Positions 46,042 through 54,851 of a stretch of 64,000 nt of DNA are shown piece by piece. The notes under the pieces are model-generated. The model did not search any database. It saw only the letters and a list, made by a program, of their open reading frames with translations, and had not been told where the DNA came from. How positions within the stretch are numbered: position 1 is the first letter of the stretch; every line of letters begins with the position of its first letter. The DNA comes from Phaeobacter sp. G2 (GTDB taxonomy: Bacteria > Pseudomonadota > Alphaproteobacteria > Rhodobacterales > Rhodobacteraceae): NCBI GenBank assembly GCA_025163595.1, contig CP104100.1, forward strand, positions 2,108,001 to 2,172,000. The letters are read 5' to 3'. The position numbers and the translations under genes are program-made.

Positions 46042-46967
46042 GGCTAGGGCTGGGGCTGGGGATGGCGGTCGCGTTCGGCCGCAGGGGCGCGCGGCGGTGC
46101 GCGTCGGCGCTGGCGCTGGTCGCATTGCCCCTGATGGTGGCGCTGGCCAGCCCGCGCCCGGCAGTGGCGGGCTGTGGCCCCACAGTGGCGCGGGCCTGCG
46201 CGATGCCCCAGGGGAGCTATCATATTGCGCTGCCAAGTCCGGATCAGCGCAGCCCTGTGCAGGCGGAGCCGGCCGCGGCGATGCCCGCAGTGGTGTTTCT
46301 GCATGGTTACGGTGGGTCAGGTCTGGCGGCGCTGAACAACCAGGCCGTGGCGCAGGGGCTGACGGCGCGGGGCTATGCGGTAATTGCGCCAGATGCCTTG
46401 CCCCGGCGCGGTGGTCCGCGCTCCTGGAATTTCTTTCCCGGCTGGCAGGGCCGCGACGAGGTGAAATTCCTGCAGGATGTGGCAGCGGATGCGGCGGCGC
46501 GCTTTGGTCTGGATCGCCAGACCATGCTATTGGCGGGGTTTTCGGCGGGGGGCTTTATGGTCAACTATCTGGCCTGCGCCGAACCTGAGGCTTTTGCCGG
46601 CTACGCGCCCATTGCCGGCGGCTTCTGGCGCCCGCAGCCAGAGACCTGCAGCGGAGAGATACGGCTGTTTCACAGCCATGGCTGGAGCGATGGGGTGGTG
46701 CCGCTTGAGGGGCGTTATCTGGATGGCAAGCGGTTCCAGCAGGGCGACATTTTTGCCGGGCTGGAGCTGTGGCGCGACACCAATCACTGTAGTGAGCACG
46801 CGCCGGATCAGCGCTGGCAACAGGGCGATGTCCTGGGGCGTCGCTGGGACTGTGGTCCGGAGGCGGATATCGAATTTCTTTTGTTTCCTCAGGGGCATCG
46901 GGTGCCCGGCTGGTGGCCGGCGGCTGTGTTGGACTGGTTTGAGAGACCACAAAAAGGCGCCGAGTGA
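46029..46967 (+). CDS. Exported alpha/beta-hydrolase (PHB-depolymerase/LpqC-like esterase)
   Basis: A 312-residue protein. A hydrophobic signal (ALALVALPLMVALASPRPAVAG, about 26-47) is followed by an esterase domain: oxyanion loop FLHGYGGSG at 90-98, nucleophile S172 in AGFSAGGF, acid near GWSDGVVPL and histidine in PQGHRVPG. This is the poly(3-hydroxybutyrate) depolymerase/feruloyl esterase branch; cleavage of a polyester or carbohydrate ester outside the cytoplasm is likely. The first 11 residues come from a G-rich repeat, and ATG 46062 may be the real start. Confidence 0.82.
   Translation: MAGLGLGLGLGMAVAFGRRGARRCASALALVALPLMVALASPRPAVAGCGPTVARACAMPQGSYHIALPSPDQRSPVQAEPAAAMPAVVFLHGYGGSGLAALNNQAVAQGLTARGYAVIAPDALPRRGGPRSWNFFPGWQGRDEVKFLQDVAADAAARFGLDRQTMLLAGFSAGGFMVNYLACAEPEAFAGYAPIAGGFWRPQPETCSGEIRLFHSHGWSDGVVPLEGRYLDGKRFQQGDIFAGLELWRDTNHCSEHAPDQRWQQGDVLGRRWDCGPEADIEFLLFPQGHRVPGWWPAAVLDWFERPQKGAE
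46035..46064 (+). repeat. Five tandem hexanucleotide units at the rhodanese-esterase junction
   Basis: GGGCTA, GGGCTA, GGGCTG, GGGCTG, GGGATG in tandem. The first unit contains the rhodanese stop TAG and the last the alternative ATG of the esterase. As a multiple of three it would lengthen or shorten the leader (GLGLGL) without frameshift and also change the G-rich ribosome region of ATG 46062. Confidence 0.7.
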
Positions 46968-47044
46968 GGCTGTGATTAAATATAGGGTCTGGCAGGGAGA
47001 AGGTTGGCAAATCTGTGTGCTCTGAGACGGGCGGGCTCCCGTGC

Positions 47045-47115
47045 CTTTGCCTCTCATCTCAGATGAGAGACAAAGCCTTGGGCCGGGCCTCCGTCGCCCA
47101 AGGGGCAACGGAGGC
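47045..47115. terminator. Two adjacent hairpins between convergent esterase and opgH genes
   Basis: The first stem pairs 47045-47059 with 47061-47075 (CTTTG and CTCTCATCT with their complements, one mismatch); the second pairs GCCTCCGT (47087-47094) with ACGGAGGC (47108-47115) with an inner GCCC/GGGC. The two lie between genes facing each other, so a bidirectional terminator is likely. Confidence 0.6.
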
Positions 47116-47162
47116 GGTTGCGCCTGTTTCAAATCACATGGAGCCAATGGAGAGGCTCTGAG

Positions 47163-49073
47163 CTACTGCGCCGGATGTTGGTTGATCACATCAAGGTAGC
47201 GTTTCAGCTGCGCCCGGTAGCGGTGGGCGGCCTGGGTGATTTTGGGTTCCGAATAGACCACCGGGGTGGCCATCCAGCCGGTTTTGGATTTACCGGCGCG
47301 GCGCCCTGACAGCGCCGACAGGGGCACCGCAAGCACCAGGGACAGGGCGATGGGCACCAGCCAGAGCGACACCAGCCCGGTGGCGATGCCACCCCACAAC
47401 GCCAGCCCGCTGAGGGTTTCCAGCGCGTGGCAGCTCAGCAGGGTTGCCAGACCATATTGGCCGCCGGCCCGCGCCTGGGGTGACCAGCCACGCTGCAGGC
47501 CGAAGGTGGTGCGAAACACCGCGATCATCTGCTGCACCATGAGGATCGGCGCATAGAGCACCGCCAGCAGGATCTCGACCCCTACGGAGGCGGCAAAGCG
47601 GAGAGGTCCGCCATAGTCGGACAGCCGCCCACTGGTGAGGGCCAGCGCCAGCACCGCCAGCAGTTTGGGCGCCAGCAGCATGGCGTAGATCAGCAAGATC
47701 ACCAGTACATGGCGCGGCTCTGACATATCGGGCCAGGAGGGGCGCGAGGGATTGGCGGCGCTGAAGTAATGGATCACCGAGCTGTCTTCGCCCCGGCCAA
47801 TCAGCGCCCAGATCACCAAGAGCGCAAACCAGATCGGCGCCATCAGATAGCCAATGGCCCCGTGCAGCAGGTGAAATCGCGAGATGGCAAAGAAGCCGCG
47901 GGCCCCCAGCAGGTTGAGGTGTTGCAGATTGCCCTGGCACCAGCGCCTGTCGCGCAGGATGTGATCTATCAGCGTCGGCGGCGTTTCCTCAAAAGATCCC
48001 CCCAGACGCGGCAGAAACCGCACCCGCCACCCGGCACGGCGCAACAGGCCGGCCTCGACAAAATCATGGCTCATGATCAGCCTGTCACGGCCCCAAAAGC
48101 GCGAGCGCAGCGGCGGCAGCCCGGCACAGGCGGCAAAGGCCTGGACCCGCATAATGGCATTGTGGCCCCAGTAGTTGCCCTCAAACCCGGTCCAGCGGGC
48201 CAGACCTTCGGCCAGAGCCAGGCCGTATACGCCATTGGCAAACTGCTGCATGCGACCAAAAACGGATTGCGCCCCGATGAGTTGCGGGAAGCTTTGGATC
48301 AAACCGGCGCTGGGATCGCGCGACAGCGCATCCGCCAGCCGGGCAATGGCCCGCCCGGTCATCAGACTGTCGGCATCCAACACCAGCATGGCCTCGTAGC
48401 CCGCGCCCCAGCGGCGCAGCCAATCGCTGATATTGCCCACCTTGCGGCCAGTGTTCAAAGCGCGGCGGCGATAATAGAGCGCCACGCCAGCAGGCAGGGC
48501 GGCGCGCAGGGCCTCGACGCTTAAACGTTCCTGGTCGGCGAGGTTGTCGTCGCGGGTGTCCGACAGCACAAACATGTCATAGCTGTGCTGGCCGCCGCGC
48601 TGGTGCAGCTCTTCCAGCATGGATTGCACATTGCCCAGCACATACCAGGGGGTCTCATTATAGACCGGAACCAGCAGGGCGACCCGCATCGGCGCCGGCC
48701 TGGCTTTGGGGCGGTCGCGGTTACGTTTGGACAGGGAATACAGCCCCAGGACCACTGTGGAGACCGAAAAGCAGATCCAGAAAAAGTTGAAGGCGATCAG
48801 CGCCAGCAGCACCAGCTCCAGCGCCATAAAGCCGCCCTTGGCAAACCAGCCCTGCATCACCCAGGTCAACACGGCGGTGGCCAGCATGGCGGGGGAGAAG
48901 GCCAGCAGACGCCAGAGCGCCAGATGGCGCGGTGGCTCAAACTCCGGGGCGTTGTGGTCGTGAAACGGCCTGGCAAAATCCTGCTCGGGCATGGCCAGCG
49001 GCTGCAGCGGTGGCATCAGCGGTTCGGCTGGCTGTAGGGGGGAGGTCGGGATCGGATCGCTCATGCAGTCCAC
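47163..49073 (-). CDS. opgH: Glucans biosynthesis glucosyltransferase OpgH
   Basis: Polymerises UDP-glucose into the backbone of osmoregulated periplasmic glucans and moves it across the inner membrane. The 636-residue protein has N-terminal helices (about 55-125), a GT2 domain with LVPVYNETPWYV, EAMLVLDADSLMTG and DRRWCQGNLQHL (D,D,D,QxxRW-like), then several C-terminal helices. It is shorter than the 850-residue E. coli enzyme at both ends, as in alphaproteobacteria. The start at 49073 overlaps opgG/D by 13 bases. Confidence 0.93.
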   Translation of the reverse strand: MDCMSDPIPTSPLQPAEPLMPPLQPLAMPEQDFARPFHDHNAPEFEPPRHLALWRLLAFSPAMLATAVLTWVMQGWFAKGGFMALELVLLALIAFNFFWICFSVSTVVLGLYSLSKRNRDRPKARPAPMRVALLVPVYNETPWYVLGNVQSMLEELHQRGGQHSYDMFVLSDTRDDNLADQERLSVEALRAALPAGVALYYRRRALNTGRKVGNISDWLRRWGAGYEAMLVLDADSLMTGRAIARLADALSRDPSAGLIQSFPQLIGAQSVFGRMQQFANGVYGLALAEGLARWTGFEGNYWGHNAIMRVQAFAACAGLPPLRSRFWGRDRLIMSHDFVEAGLLRRAGWRVRFLPRLGGSFEETPPTLIDHILRDRRWCQGNLQHLNLLGARGFFAISRFHLLHGAIGYLMAPIWFALLVIWALIGRGEDSSVIHYFSAANPSRPSWPDMSEPRHVLVILLIYAMLLAPKLLAVLALALTSGRLSDYGGPLRFAASVGVEILLAVLYAPILMVQQMIAVFRTTFGLQRGWSPQARAGGQYGLATLLSCHALETLSGLALWGGIATGLVSLWLVPIALSLVLAVPLSALSGRRAGKSKTGWMATPVVYSEPKITQAAHRYRAQLKRYLDVINQHPAQ

Positions 49074-50578
49074 CGATACAGCCAGACTTCGCTGGCGGCG
49101 GCGCCATTGCGGCGCAGTTGCAGGCGCAGCTCAACATGGTTTTCTTCATTGGGGGCAAAGCTGAAGGCCAGCCGCACCCCGCCGGTGGCTGGGTTGCGTT
49201 GCAGCACCCCTTCGCTGGTTTCCACATGGGGGGAGGAAAGATGCACCTCGATGTCTTCGGGATCGCCGTCCAGCAGCGGGTGGGCTTCAAAATCCACCGT
49301 CATCAACCGTCCGGGCTCCCCAAAGATGCGCGCGCCTGCGGCGGTATCAATCACTCGGGCCAGATCCATCTCTGGGTCCTCGCCCCAGCTGAGCCGATAG
49401 GACAGCGGCAGCTCGGTTCCGGCGGGCAGGGTGTCCTGAGGCCGCCAATAGGCGACGATATTGTCGTAGATTTCCTTGTCGGCAGGGATTTCGACCAGGG
49501 TCACAGCGCCTTTGCCCCAGTTGCCCTTTGGTTCCACCCAAAGACTGGGGCGGCGGTGGTAATTGGCTTCCAGGTCTTCAAAATCTTGTAAATGCCGCGA
49601 CCGTTGCATCAGGCCAAAGCCACGGGGGTTTTCATCCACGAAGGAGGAGATTTGCAAATGCACCGGGTTGGCCAGGGGCCGCCACAGCCGCTCGCCATTG
49701 CCGTTGAGGATCAACAGCCCGTCGCTGTCGTGCACATTGGGGCGGAAATCGTCAAACCGGTTGCGGTTGGTGCGGTCAAACAGGAACATCGAGGTGAGCG
49801 GCGCCAGCCCGGCGTGGGTCAGATCCTCGCGGGTAAACAGATGCGCCTCGACATCCATCACCGTGGTGGCTCCGGGGGTGATGGTAAAGCGATAGGCCCC
49901 CGTGACCGAGGGCGAATCCATCAGCGCATGGACCACCATACTGCGCTGGTTGGGGCCGGGGGCCTCCAGCCAGAACTCAATGAAATCGGGGAATTCCTCC
50001 CCCATGGGATCGCCAGTTTTCAGCGCCAGCCCGCGTGCTGACAGACCATAGGCCTGGCCGATACCGATGGCGCGGAAATAGCTGGCCCCCTGAAAGACGC
50101 AGAATTCGGTTTTCTTATTGGGCTGATCCAACTGGGTGCGCAGACGCAGCCCGCTATAGCCCAGAGCACCGGTGGTGCTGAGAGGCGGCGCAATCTCGCC
50201 GCGATCAAACAGCGCCATGTCAAAGCCAAAGGGGCGGGTCATGCCGTCTTTAACGGTGTTCACCTGAACCGCGTGGCGAAAATACAGCCCCGGCAGAAAG
50301 AGATCGACGTTGTAGCTGCTGTCGGTCTTGGACCAGATCGCGTCCTTAGTGCGGAACCGATGTGCCTTGTACTGATCATAAGTCAGATCCAGCCAATCCT
50401 GTGGCACCTGTTGCCGGGGCTGGTAGCCCTGGGTGGCCAGGGCGCGGGCGCGGGCGATCACCTGGGCCGGGTCAAAGGCCGCAGGCTGAGGGCTCTCTGT
50501 GGCGCCCGCCGGCAGCGCGGTGAGCAGGGTGCTGGAGAGTGCAGAGGCGACAAAGGCCCGGCGGCTAAGGGTGCTCAT
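49061..50578 (-). CDS. opgG: Periplasmic glucan biosynthesis protein OpgG/OpgD
   Basis: A 505-residue periplasmic protein with a Tat signal (LSRRAFVASALSSTLL at about residues 4-19), which favours the OpgD subtype over Sec-exported OpgG. The beta-sandwich N-domain shows YDQYKAHRFRTKDAIW and PFGFDMALFDRG; the C-domain contains SFAPNEENHVELRLQL. It shapes or branches the glucans released by OpgH. It is translationally coupled to opgC (ATGA) and opgH. Confidence 0.92.
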   Translation of the reverse strand: MSTLSRRAFVASALSSTLLTALPAGATESPQPAAFDPAQVIARARALATQGYQPRQQVPQDWLDLTYDQYKAHRFRTKDAIWSKTDSSYNVDLFLPGLYFRHAVQVNTVKDGMTRPFGFDMALFDRGEIAPPLSTTGALGYSGLRLRTQLDQPNKKTEFCVFQGASYFRAIGIGQAYGLSARGLALKTGDPMGEEFPDFIEFWLEAPGPNQRSMVVHALMDSPSVTGAYRFTITPGATTVMDVEAHLFTREDLTHAGLAPLTSMFLFDRTNRNRFDDFRPNVHDSDGLLILNGNGERLWRPLANPVHLQISSFVDENPRGFGLMQRSRHLQDFEDLEANYHRRPSLWVEPKGNWGKGAVTLVEIPADKEIYDNIVAYWRPQDTLPAGTELPLSYRLSWGEDPEMDLARVIDTAAGARIFGEPGRLMTVDFEAHPLLDGDPEDIEVHLSSPHVETSEGVLQRNPATGGVRLAFSFAPNEENHVELRLQLRRNGAAASEVWLYRWTA

Positions 50579-51855
50579 CGCTTGGCCCTCCAGGGGTGGG
50601 ATTTGAACCAGCCCGCCCCATAGGCGCAGGCGATGATCAGGGCAAAGCCCGTCAGATTGGCCAGGGCGGTGATCGCGATGCCGCGCTCGGTCTGATCCAG
50701 GGCAAAGCCGATGAGCCGCGCCAGGGCCATGGAGAAGACAAAGACCGCGAGGCTTTGCTGGCCGACCTTGGTGATGATCCCCAGCAGCCGTGCCCAGATC
50801 CGGGCAGCAAGGCTGTGACCCGAGGCAATCAGGCGCTTGCCGCCGGTCCCGGCAATCAGCCAGCCAAGATAGGCCAGGGCCAGGAAATGTGCGTAGCGCA
50901 GCAGGCCAAAATCACTCTTTTCACGCCACTGGGCCGTGGTCTGCCACCAGGGTCGGATCATATCGCCAAGATCGCCATTGGCGGCATCCACCCAAAGAAA
51001 CACCTTCCACGAGCCAAAGGGCGCCGAGAGCAGCAGAAAGGCAGCTGCGGCAGCGCCCAGCAGGGCCGAGACAGGCGGCGGGGGCAGCCAGCCCTTCATG
51101 AAGGCAAAGCCGGTAAAGAACAAAAGCTGCCAGCCAAAGGGGTTAAAGAACCATTCGCGCTGCGACCAGGGCTCCGCCGGGAGCGAGAGCCCATCGGGGC
51201 CAAGCCCGACAAGATAGGGGTTGGCAGCGAGCCATATCAGACCAGAGGTCAGCGCCACCGCCCAGAGGCCGAGGCGCTCAACCCCCATCATCACCGGCAT
51301 CAACGCCAAAACCACCAGATACATCGGCAGGATGTCAAAATAGTTTGGCACATAGGTGAGGGTGAACAGCCCCACCAGCTGCGGTGCGGGATTGTTGAAG
51401 AAATGTTGCAGGTTCAGGGAGTTGATATAGGTCTTGTCAAAGCTGCCATAGGTGTCCAGCGCCGCCATGGTCATGGCGACAAAGAAGAACAGGCCGATGT
51501 GGGCCCAGAACACCTGCCAGCAGCGAAACACCACCCGCGTGGTGCCCAAAGCCCAGCCCTGCTGCGCGTAAGAGCTGCCAAAGGCAATCGCCGAGGCCAT
51601 GCCAGAGCAGAACACAAAGATCTCGGTTGCATCAGAAAAGCCAAACCGCGCTGGGATCCAGCCGGTCCAGCGATTGCCGGGGATATGGGCCACCAGAATG
51701 ATGAACATGGCAATGCCCCGGTAAAAATCGAGCCGGGGGTCGCGCTGGCGCTTGGCGGGCGCCTTATCCAGATCAATAGGTCCGGGAGAGGCGCTCCGGT
51801 TGGCCGCAGGGCCTGGATCCTGCTGTAGGGTGGGGAAGGGCGAAATCTTCGCCAT
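50575..51855 (-). CDS. opgC: OpgC-type acyltransferase (glucan succinyltransferase)
   Basis: A 426-residue polytopic protein with about ten helices and an OpgC domain from about residue 40: DPRLDFYRGIAMFIILVAH and FSDATEIFVFCSGMASAIAF, with LTYVPNYFDILPMYLVVL. It transfers succinyl or similar groups to periplasmic glucans at the inner membrane. The first 38 residues are proline-rich and cytoplasmic. It heads the opgC-opgG/D-opgH operon with a 4-nt overlap to opgG/D. Confidence 0.92.
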   Translation of the reverse strand: MAKISPFPTLQQDPGPAANRSASPGPIDLDKAPAKRQRDPRLDFYRGIAMFIILVAHIPGNRWTGWIPARFGFSDATEIFVFCSGMASAIAFGSSYAQQGWALGTTRVVFRCWQVFWAHIGLFFFVAMTMAALDTYGSFDKTYINSLNLQHFFNNPAPQLVGLFTLTYVPNYFDILPMYLVVLALMPVMMGVERLGLWAVALTSGLIWLAANPYLVGLGPDGLSLPAEPWSQREWFFNPFGWQLLFFTGFAFMKGWLPPPPVSALLGAAAAAFLLLSAPFGSWKVFLWVDAANGDLGDMIRPWWQTTAQWREKSDFGLLRYAHFLALAYLGWLIAGTGGKRLIASGHSLAARIWARLLGIITKVGQQSLAVFVFSMALARLIGFALDQTERGIAITALANLTGFALIIACAYGAGWFKSHPWRAKR

Positions 51856-51989
51856 GGGGAATTCCTTATTGGTCTTTTGAAGCCAGTTCTGAAGCCGGTT
51901 CTGCCCCTGATTCTAAATCGAAACTGCGGGGTCTTGGGTCCAGTATCTGTCTGTGCTCTCTGAGCTGTTTTCCAGATCTTTACCAGCGG

Positions 51990-53354
51990 TTATTCTGCGG
52001 GCACGCTATGGGGATCCGGGGTGCTGCGGGCCTGGGCAATCAGACTGCGCCGGGCCAGGGCATAATTGTCCTCTCCGCCGGCGCGTTTGGCACGGCGATC
52101 GTCCAGAATGGCCTCGACCGCGTCGAATTCTCCGGCACGTAGACCGGCGTCGATGGTCATGCGCTCAAATACATCGCGCTGGGCATGGCTGCCGCCCGCC
52201 AATTGCAGGGTGCTGCGGGCGCGCGACAGATGGCTAAAGGCCTGGGCATAGTTGCCATCGCCAAAGGCCTCCAGCCCGTTGGCCGCGTCGCAACCCGGCG
52301 TCGCCATGCGTTCCTGGGCCTCGGTGTTGCGCGCCTTGGCATCGGCGTGAATGCGGCTGACCAGGCGGCGGGTTTCCGCCTGCCGGTTGTGACCGGCCAG
52401 GGCCAGCAGGTAGTGCAAATCGGCAAAGATCAGGCTGCCGTCCTCGGTGCGATTGGCGCAAAGCTCAGAGAGCTCCTCCCAGCGGTTGCCAACCGGCACT
52501 CCTTCCAGTTCCAGCCGCATCAGCAGTGAGGTGGCATTGGAGATGTCGCGGTAGTCGTCGGTCTTGTCCTTGCGCACCTCGGTATCATACAGCATCAACG
52601 CCTGATCAATCTGACCAAGATCCAGATGCATCAGCGCCTTGTGCCACCAGACGTGATAGCGGAAGTTGTTGCAATGGGCCCAAGCCTCTTCGCGTCCGGT
52701 CAGCCACTCCAACCCCTGTGCCGCATTGCCGGTCATTTCGTGCACATGGGCGACAGAATGCAGCCCCCAGGCATCATCTGGCGCCATCCACAGCGCCTGA
52801 CGCCCGGCAATCCCTGCCTTCTCGTAAGACCCGGTTTCTTCCAGCGCAAAGGAGTGACAGCCCAGCAGATAGCCGCGCGCGGCGTGATCCGGGGCATAGG
52901 CAGGCATGACCCGCTCAACCGAGGCGCGCATGCCGGTGCAATCGCCCAGAATAAAGCGGATCCCATGGCTGAGCTTCATCGCCAGGGCATCGCAGGGATC
53001 AACATCCAGGATCTGCTCCATCAGCACCACTGCCCGCGAGGGACGTCCAGCCAGCCAGGCCGCAAGCGCATCGACATATTTGCGTTCCCGCGGCAGGGCA
53101 GCCTCATATCCCAATTTGGCGTCGCTCAGCGCCTCCTGCGCCATCGGCACCAGTTCAGAGCGGCCCAGCATCAGCACCGACAGCCCCTTGATGGCCTGGG
53201 CCTGGGCAAAATCAGGTGTGGCTGCCAGAACGGCGCCCAGGTGATCTGCTGTGGCCGCGGAATGCGCCAGCACCCCCATCTGCGCTGCATCCCAGCGTGC
53301 TTGGGTGGCGGCACTGCTGAGGCTGGTGTCCTGTCCAAAGATATCTTGCGTCAT
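51990..53354 (-). CDS. TTC38-like tetratricopeptide protein
   Basis: A 454-residue cytoplasmic TPR protein with no signal or membrane helix. Repeated helical pairs include AQAIKGLSVLMLGRSELVPM, DHAARGYLLGCHSFALEETG and WGLHSVAHVHEMTGNAAQGL; the WAHCNNFRYHVWWHKALMHL stretch is the signature of the TTC38 family, which is conserved from bacteria to animals. The molecular role is unknown. It is a single gene with no overlap to its neighbours. Confidence 0.85.
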   Translation of the reverse strand: MTQDIFGQDTSLSSAATQARWDAAQMGVLAHSAATADHLGAVLAATPDFAQAQAIKGLSVLMLGRSELVPMAQEALSDAKLGYEAALPRERKYVDALAAWLAGRPSRAVVLMEQILDVDPCDALAMKLSHGIRFILGDCTGMRASVERVMPAYAPDHAARGYLLGCHSFALEETGSYEKAGIAGRQALWMAPDDAWGLHSVAHVHEMTGNAAQGLEWLTGREEAWAHCNNFRYHVWWHKALMHLDLGQIDQALMLYDTEVRKDKTDDYRDISNATSLLMRLELEGVPVGNRWEELSELCANRTEDGSLIFADLHYLLALAGHNRQAETRRLVSRIHADAKARNTEAQERMATPGCDAANGLEAFGDGNYAQAFSHLSRARSTLQLAGGSHAQRDVFERMTIDAGLRAGEFDAVEAILDDRRAKRAGGEDNYALARRSLIAQARSTPDPHSVPAE

Positions 53355-53545
53355 TGAGGGTCCAATCGCTGCCTATGTTCACAAACCACTGTTGTTGCTC
53401 AAAAGACTAAACCAGAGCGCACAACCGCGCGACGTCGCTCGCGGTTTGGTGATGACGCGTGTGTGCTTCGTGCGGAAAGGCGCGAAGTCTGACACCCGAA
53501 CAGGCGGATTTTTGCGCCTTTTGGCAATTGAAGGTGCAATAACAA

Positions 53546-53576
53546 GCAAGCACCCGCCTTGGGGACGGGTGCTTGC
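53546..53576. terminator. 11-bp hairpin in the CaiB-TTC38 gap
   Basis: GCAAGCACCCG (53546-53556) pairs perfectly with CGGGTGCTTGC (53566-53576). On the minus strand it follows the CaiB stop by about 50 bases and is followed by TTGTTATTG; on the plus strand it is followed by GTGTTTTTG, so it could work in both directions. Confidence 0.8.
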
Positions 53577-53624
53577 GTGTTTTTGTAACATTAGGCAGTC
53601 AGCGGTGCGACCGGCCTGGCGGGG

Positions 53625-54851
53625 TCAGGTCTCGGCAAAGGGATCTTCGGCCTGCAGAATCTCCTCGGTGGCCTCGCCGCATTGGGGCGGGGCGTGGCGG
53701 TAGGTCACTGGCGTACGGGAGAAATTCAGCGGATTGCCCAAGAGCTGTACCGGACCTGCGCCAGACTGCATTTCAATGGCCATATCGCGGGCGGCGACCT
53801 GATCGGAGGCAAAGACCCGGTCCAGGGTCTGCACCGGCCCGGCGGGCACCTTGCGGGCTTCCATGCCGGCGATGACTGCATCCATGGTAAAGCGTTTCAG
53901 CGCCGGATGCAGGATATCATTCAGCGCGTCGCGATGCTTGAGGCGGGCGGGGTTGGTGGCAAAACGCGGATCCTCCGCCAGGCCTTCAAGGCCGAGAAAC
54001 TCCATAAAGCGGCGGAACTGGCTGTCATTGCCCACCGCCAGGATCACATGGGCATCTGAGGTTTCATAGAGACCATAGGGCACGATGCTGGGATGTTCAT
54101 TGCCGCGCCGCTGGGGCAGCTCGCCGGTATTGAGATAGGCCACACCCTCGTTGATCAGCCAGGCCACCTGGGCATCCACCAGCGCCAGATCAATCTGCTG
54201 GCCCTCGCCGGTCTGGGTTTTGTGGTGCAGCGCGGCCAGAACGCCGATGGTGGCATACATGCCGCACATCACATCGGCGATGCCAACGCCGGCCTTCACC
54301 GGCTGGCCCTTGGGCTCCCCGGTGAGGGACATCAGGCCGCCATAGCCCTGGGCCATCAGATCATAGCCGGGCTTGGCGCTGTTGGGGCCGGTCTGGCCAT
54401 AGCCGGAAATGGAGCAATAGATCAGGCTGGGGAGTTCGGCGCGCAGGCTGGCGTAATCCAGCCCGTATTTGGCCAGACCGCCGGGTTTGAAATTCTCCAC
54501 CAGAATATCCGCCTCTGCGGCAAGGCGACGGATCACGTCCTGACCTTCGGCACTGGCGATATCCAGGGCAATGGAGCGTTTGTTGCGGTTGGCGGCCATG
54601 AAATAGGCCGACAGATCAGAGCGTTCGCCGGCCTCATTTTCCACATAAGGAGGGCCCCATTGGCGGGTGTCGTCGCCGCCTGTTTTGGGGTTTTCCACTT
54701 TGACCACGATAGCGCCGAGATCGCCCAGCATCTGGGTGCAGGTGGGGCCTGCCAGAATGCGGGAAAGATCCAGTACCTTGATGCCCTTCAGGGCGCCATG
54801 GGTGAGGCTGCTCTGGGGCGAGCTTGGCTGTGGGTTAGATGCGTCCATCAT
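53625..54851 (-). CDS. CaiB/BaiF-family CoA-transferase
   Basis: A 408-residue class III CoA-transferase moving CoA between carboxylic acids. It has the N-terminal LDLSRILAGPTCTQMLGDLG and the catalytic aspartate in KAGVGIADVMCGMYATIG (about residue 176), with GYGGLMSLTGEP just before. It overlaps the preceding TPP enzyme by 17 bases on the same strand, so they are one transcript. The acid substrate is unknown; the pairing recalls formyl-CoA transferase with oxalyl-CoA decarboxylase, but the TPP enzyme is not clearly of that type. Confidence 0.88.
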   Translation of the reverse strand: MMDASNPQPSSPQSSLTHGALKGIKVLDLSRILAGPTCTQMLGDLGAIVVKVENPKTGGDDTRQWGPPYVENEAGERSDLSAYFMAANRNKRSIALDIASAEGQDVIRRLAAEADILVENFKPGGLAKYGLDYASLRAELPSLIYCSISGYGQTGPNSAKPGYDLMAQGYGGLMSLTGEPKGQPVKAGVGIADVMCGMYATIGVLAALHHKTQTGEGQQIDLALVDAQVAWLINEGVAYLNTGELPQRRGNEHPSIVPYGLYETSDAHVILAVGNDSQFRRFMEFLGLEGLAEDPRFATNPARLKHRDALNDILHPALKRFTMDAVIAGMEARKVPAGPVQTLDRVFASDQVAARDMAIEMQSGAGPVQLLGNPLNFSRTPVTYRHAPPQCGEATEEILQAEDPFAET

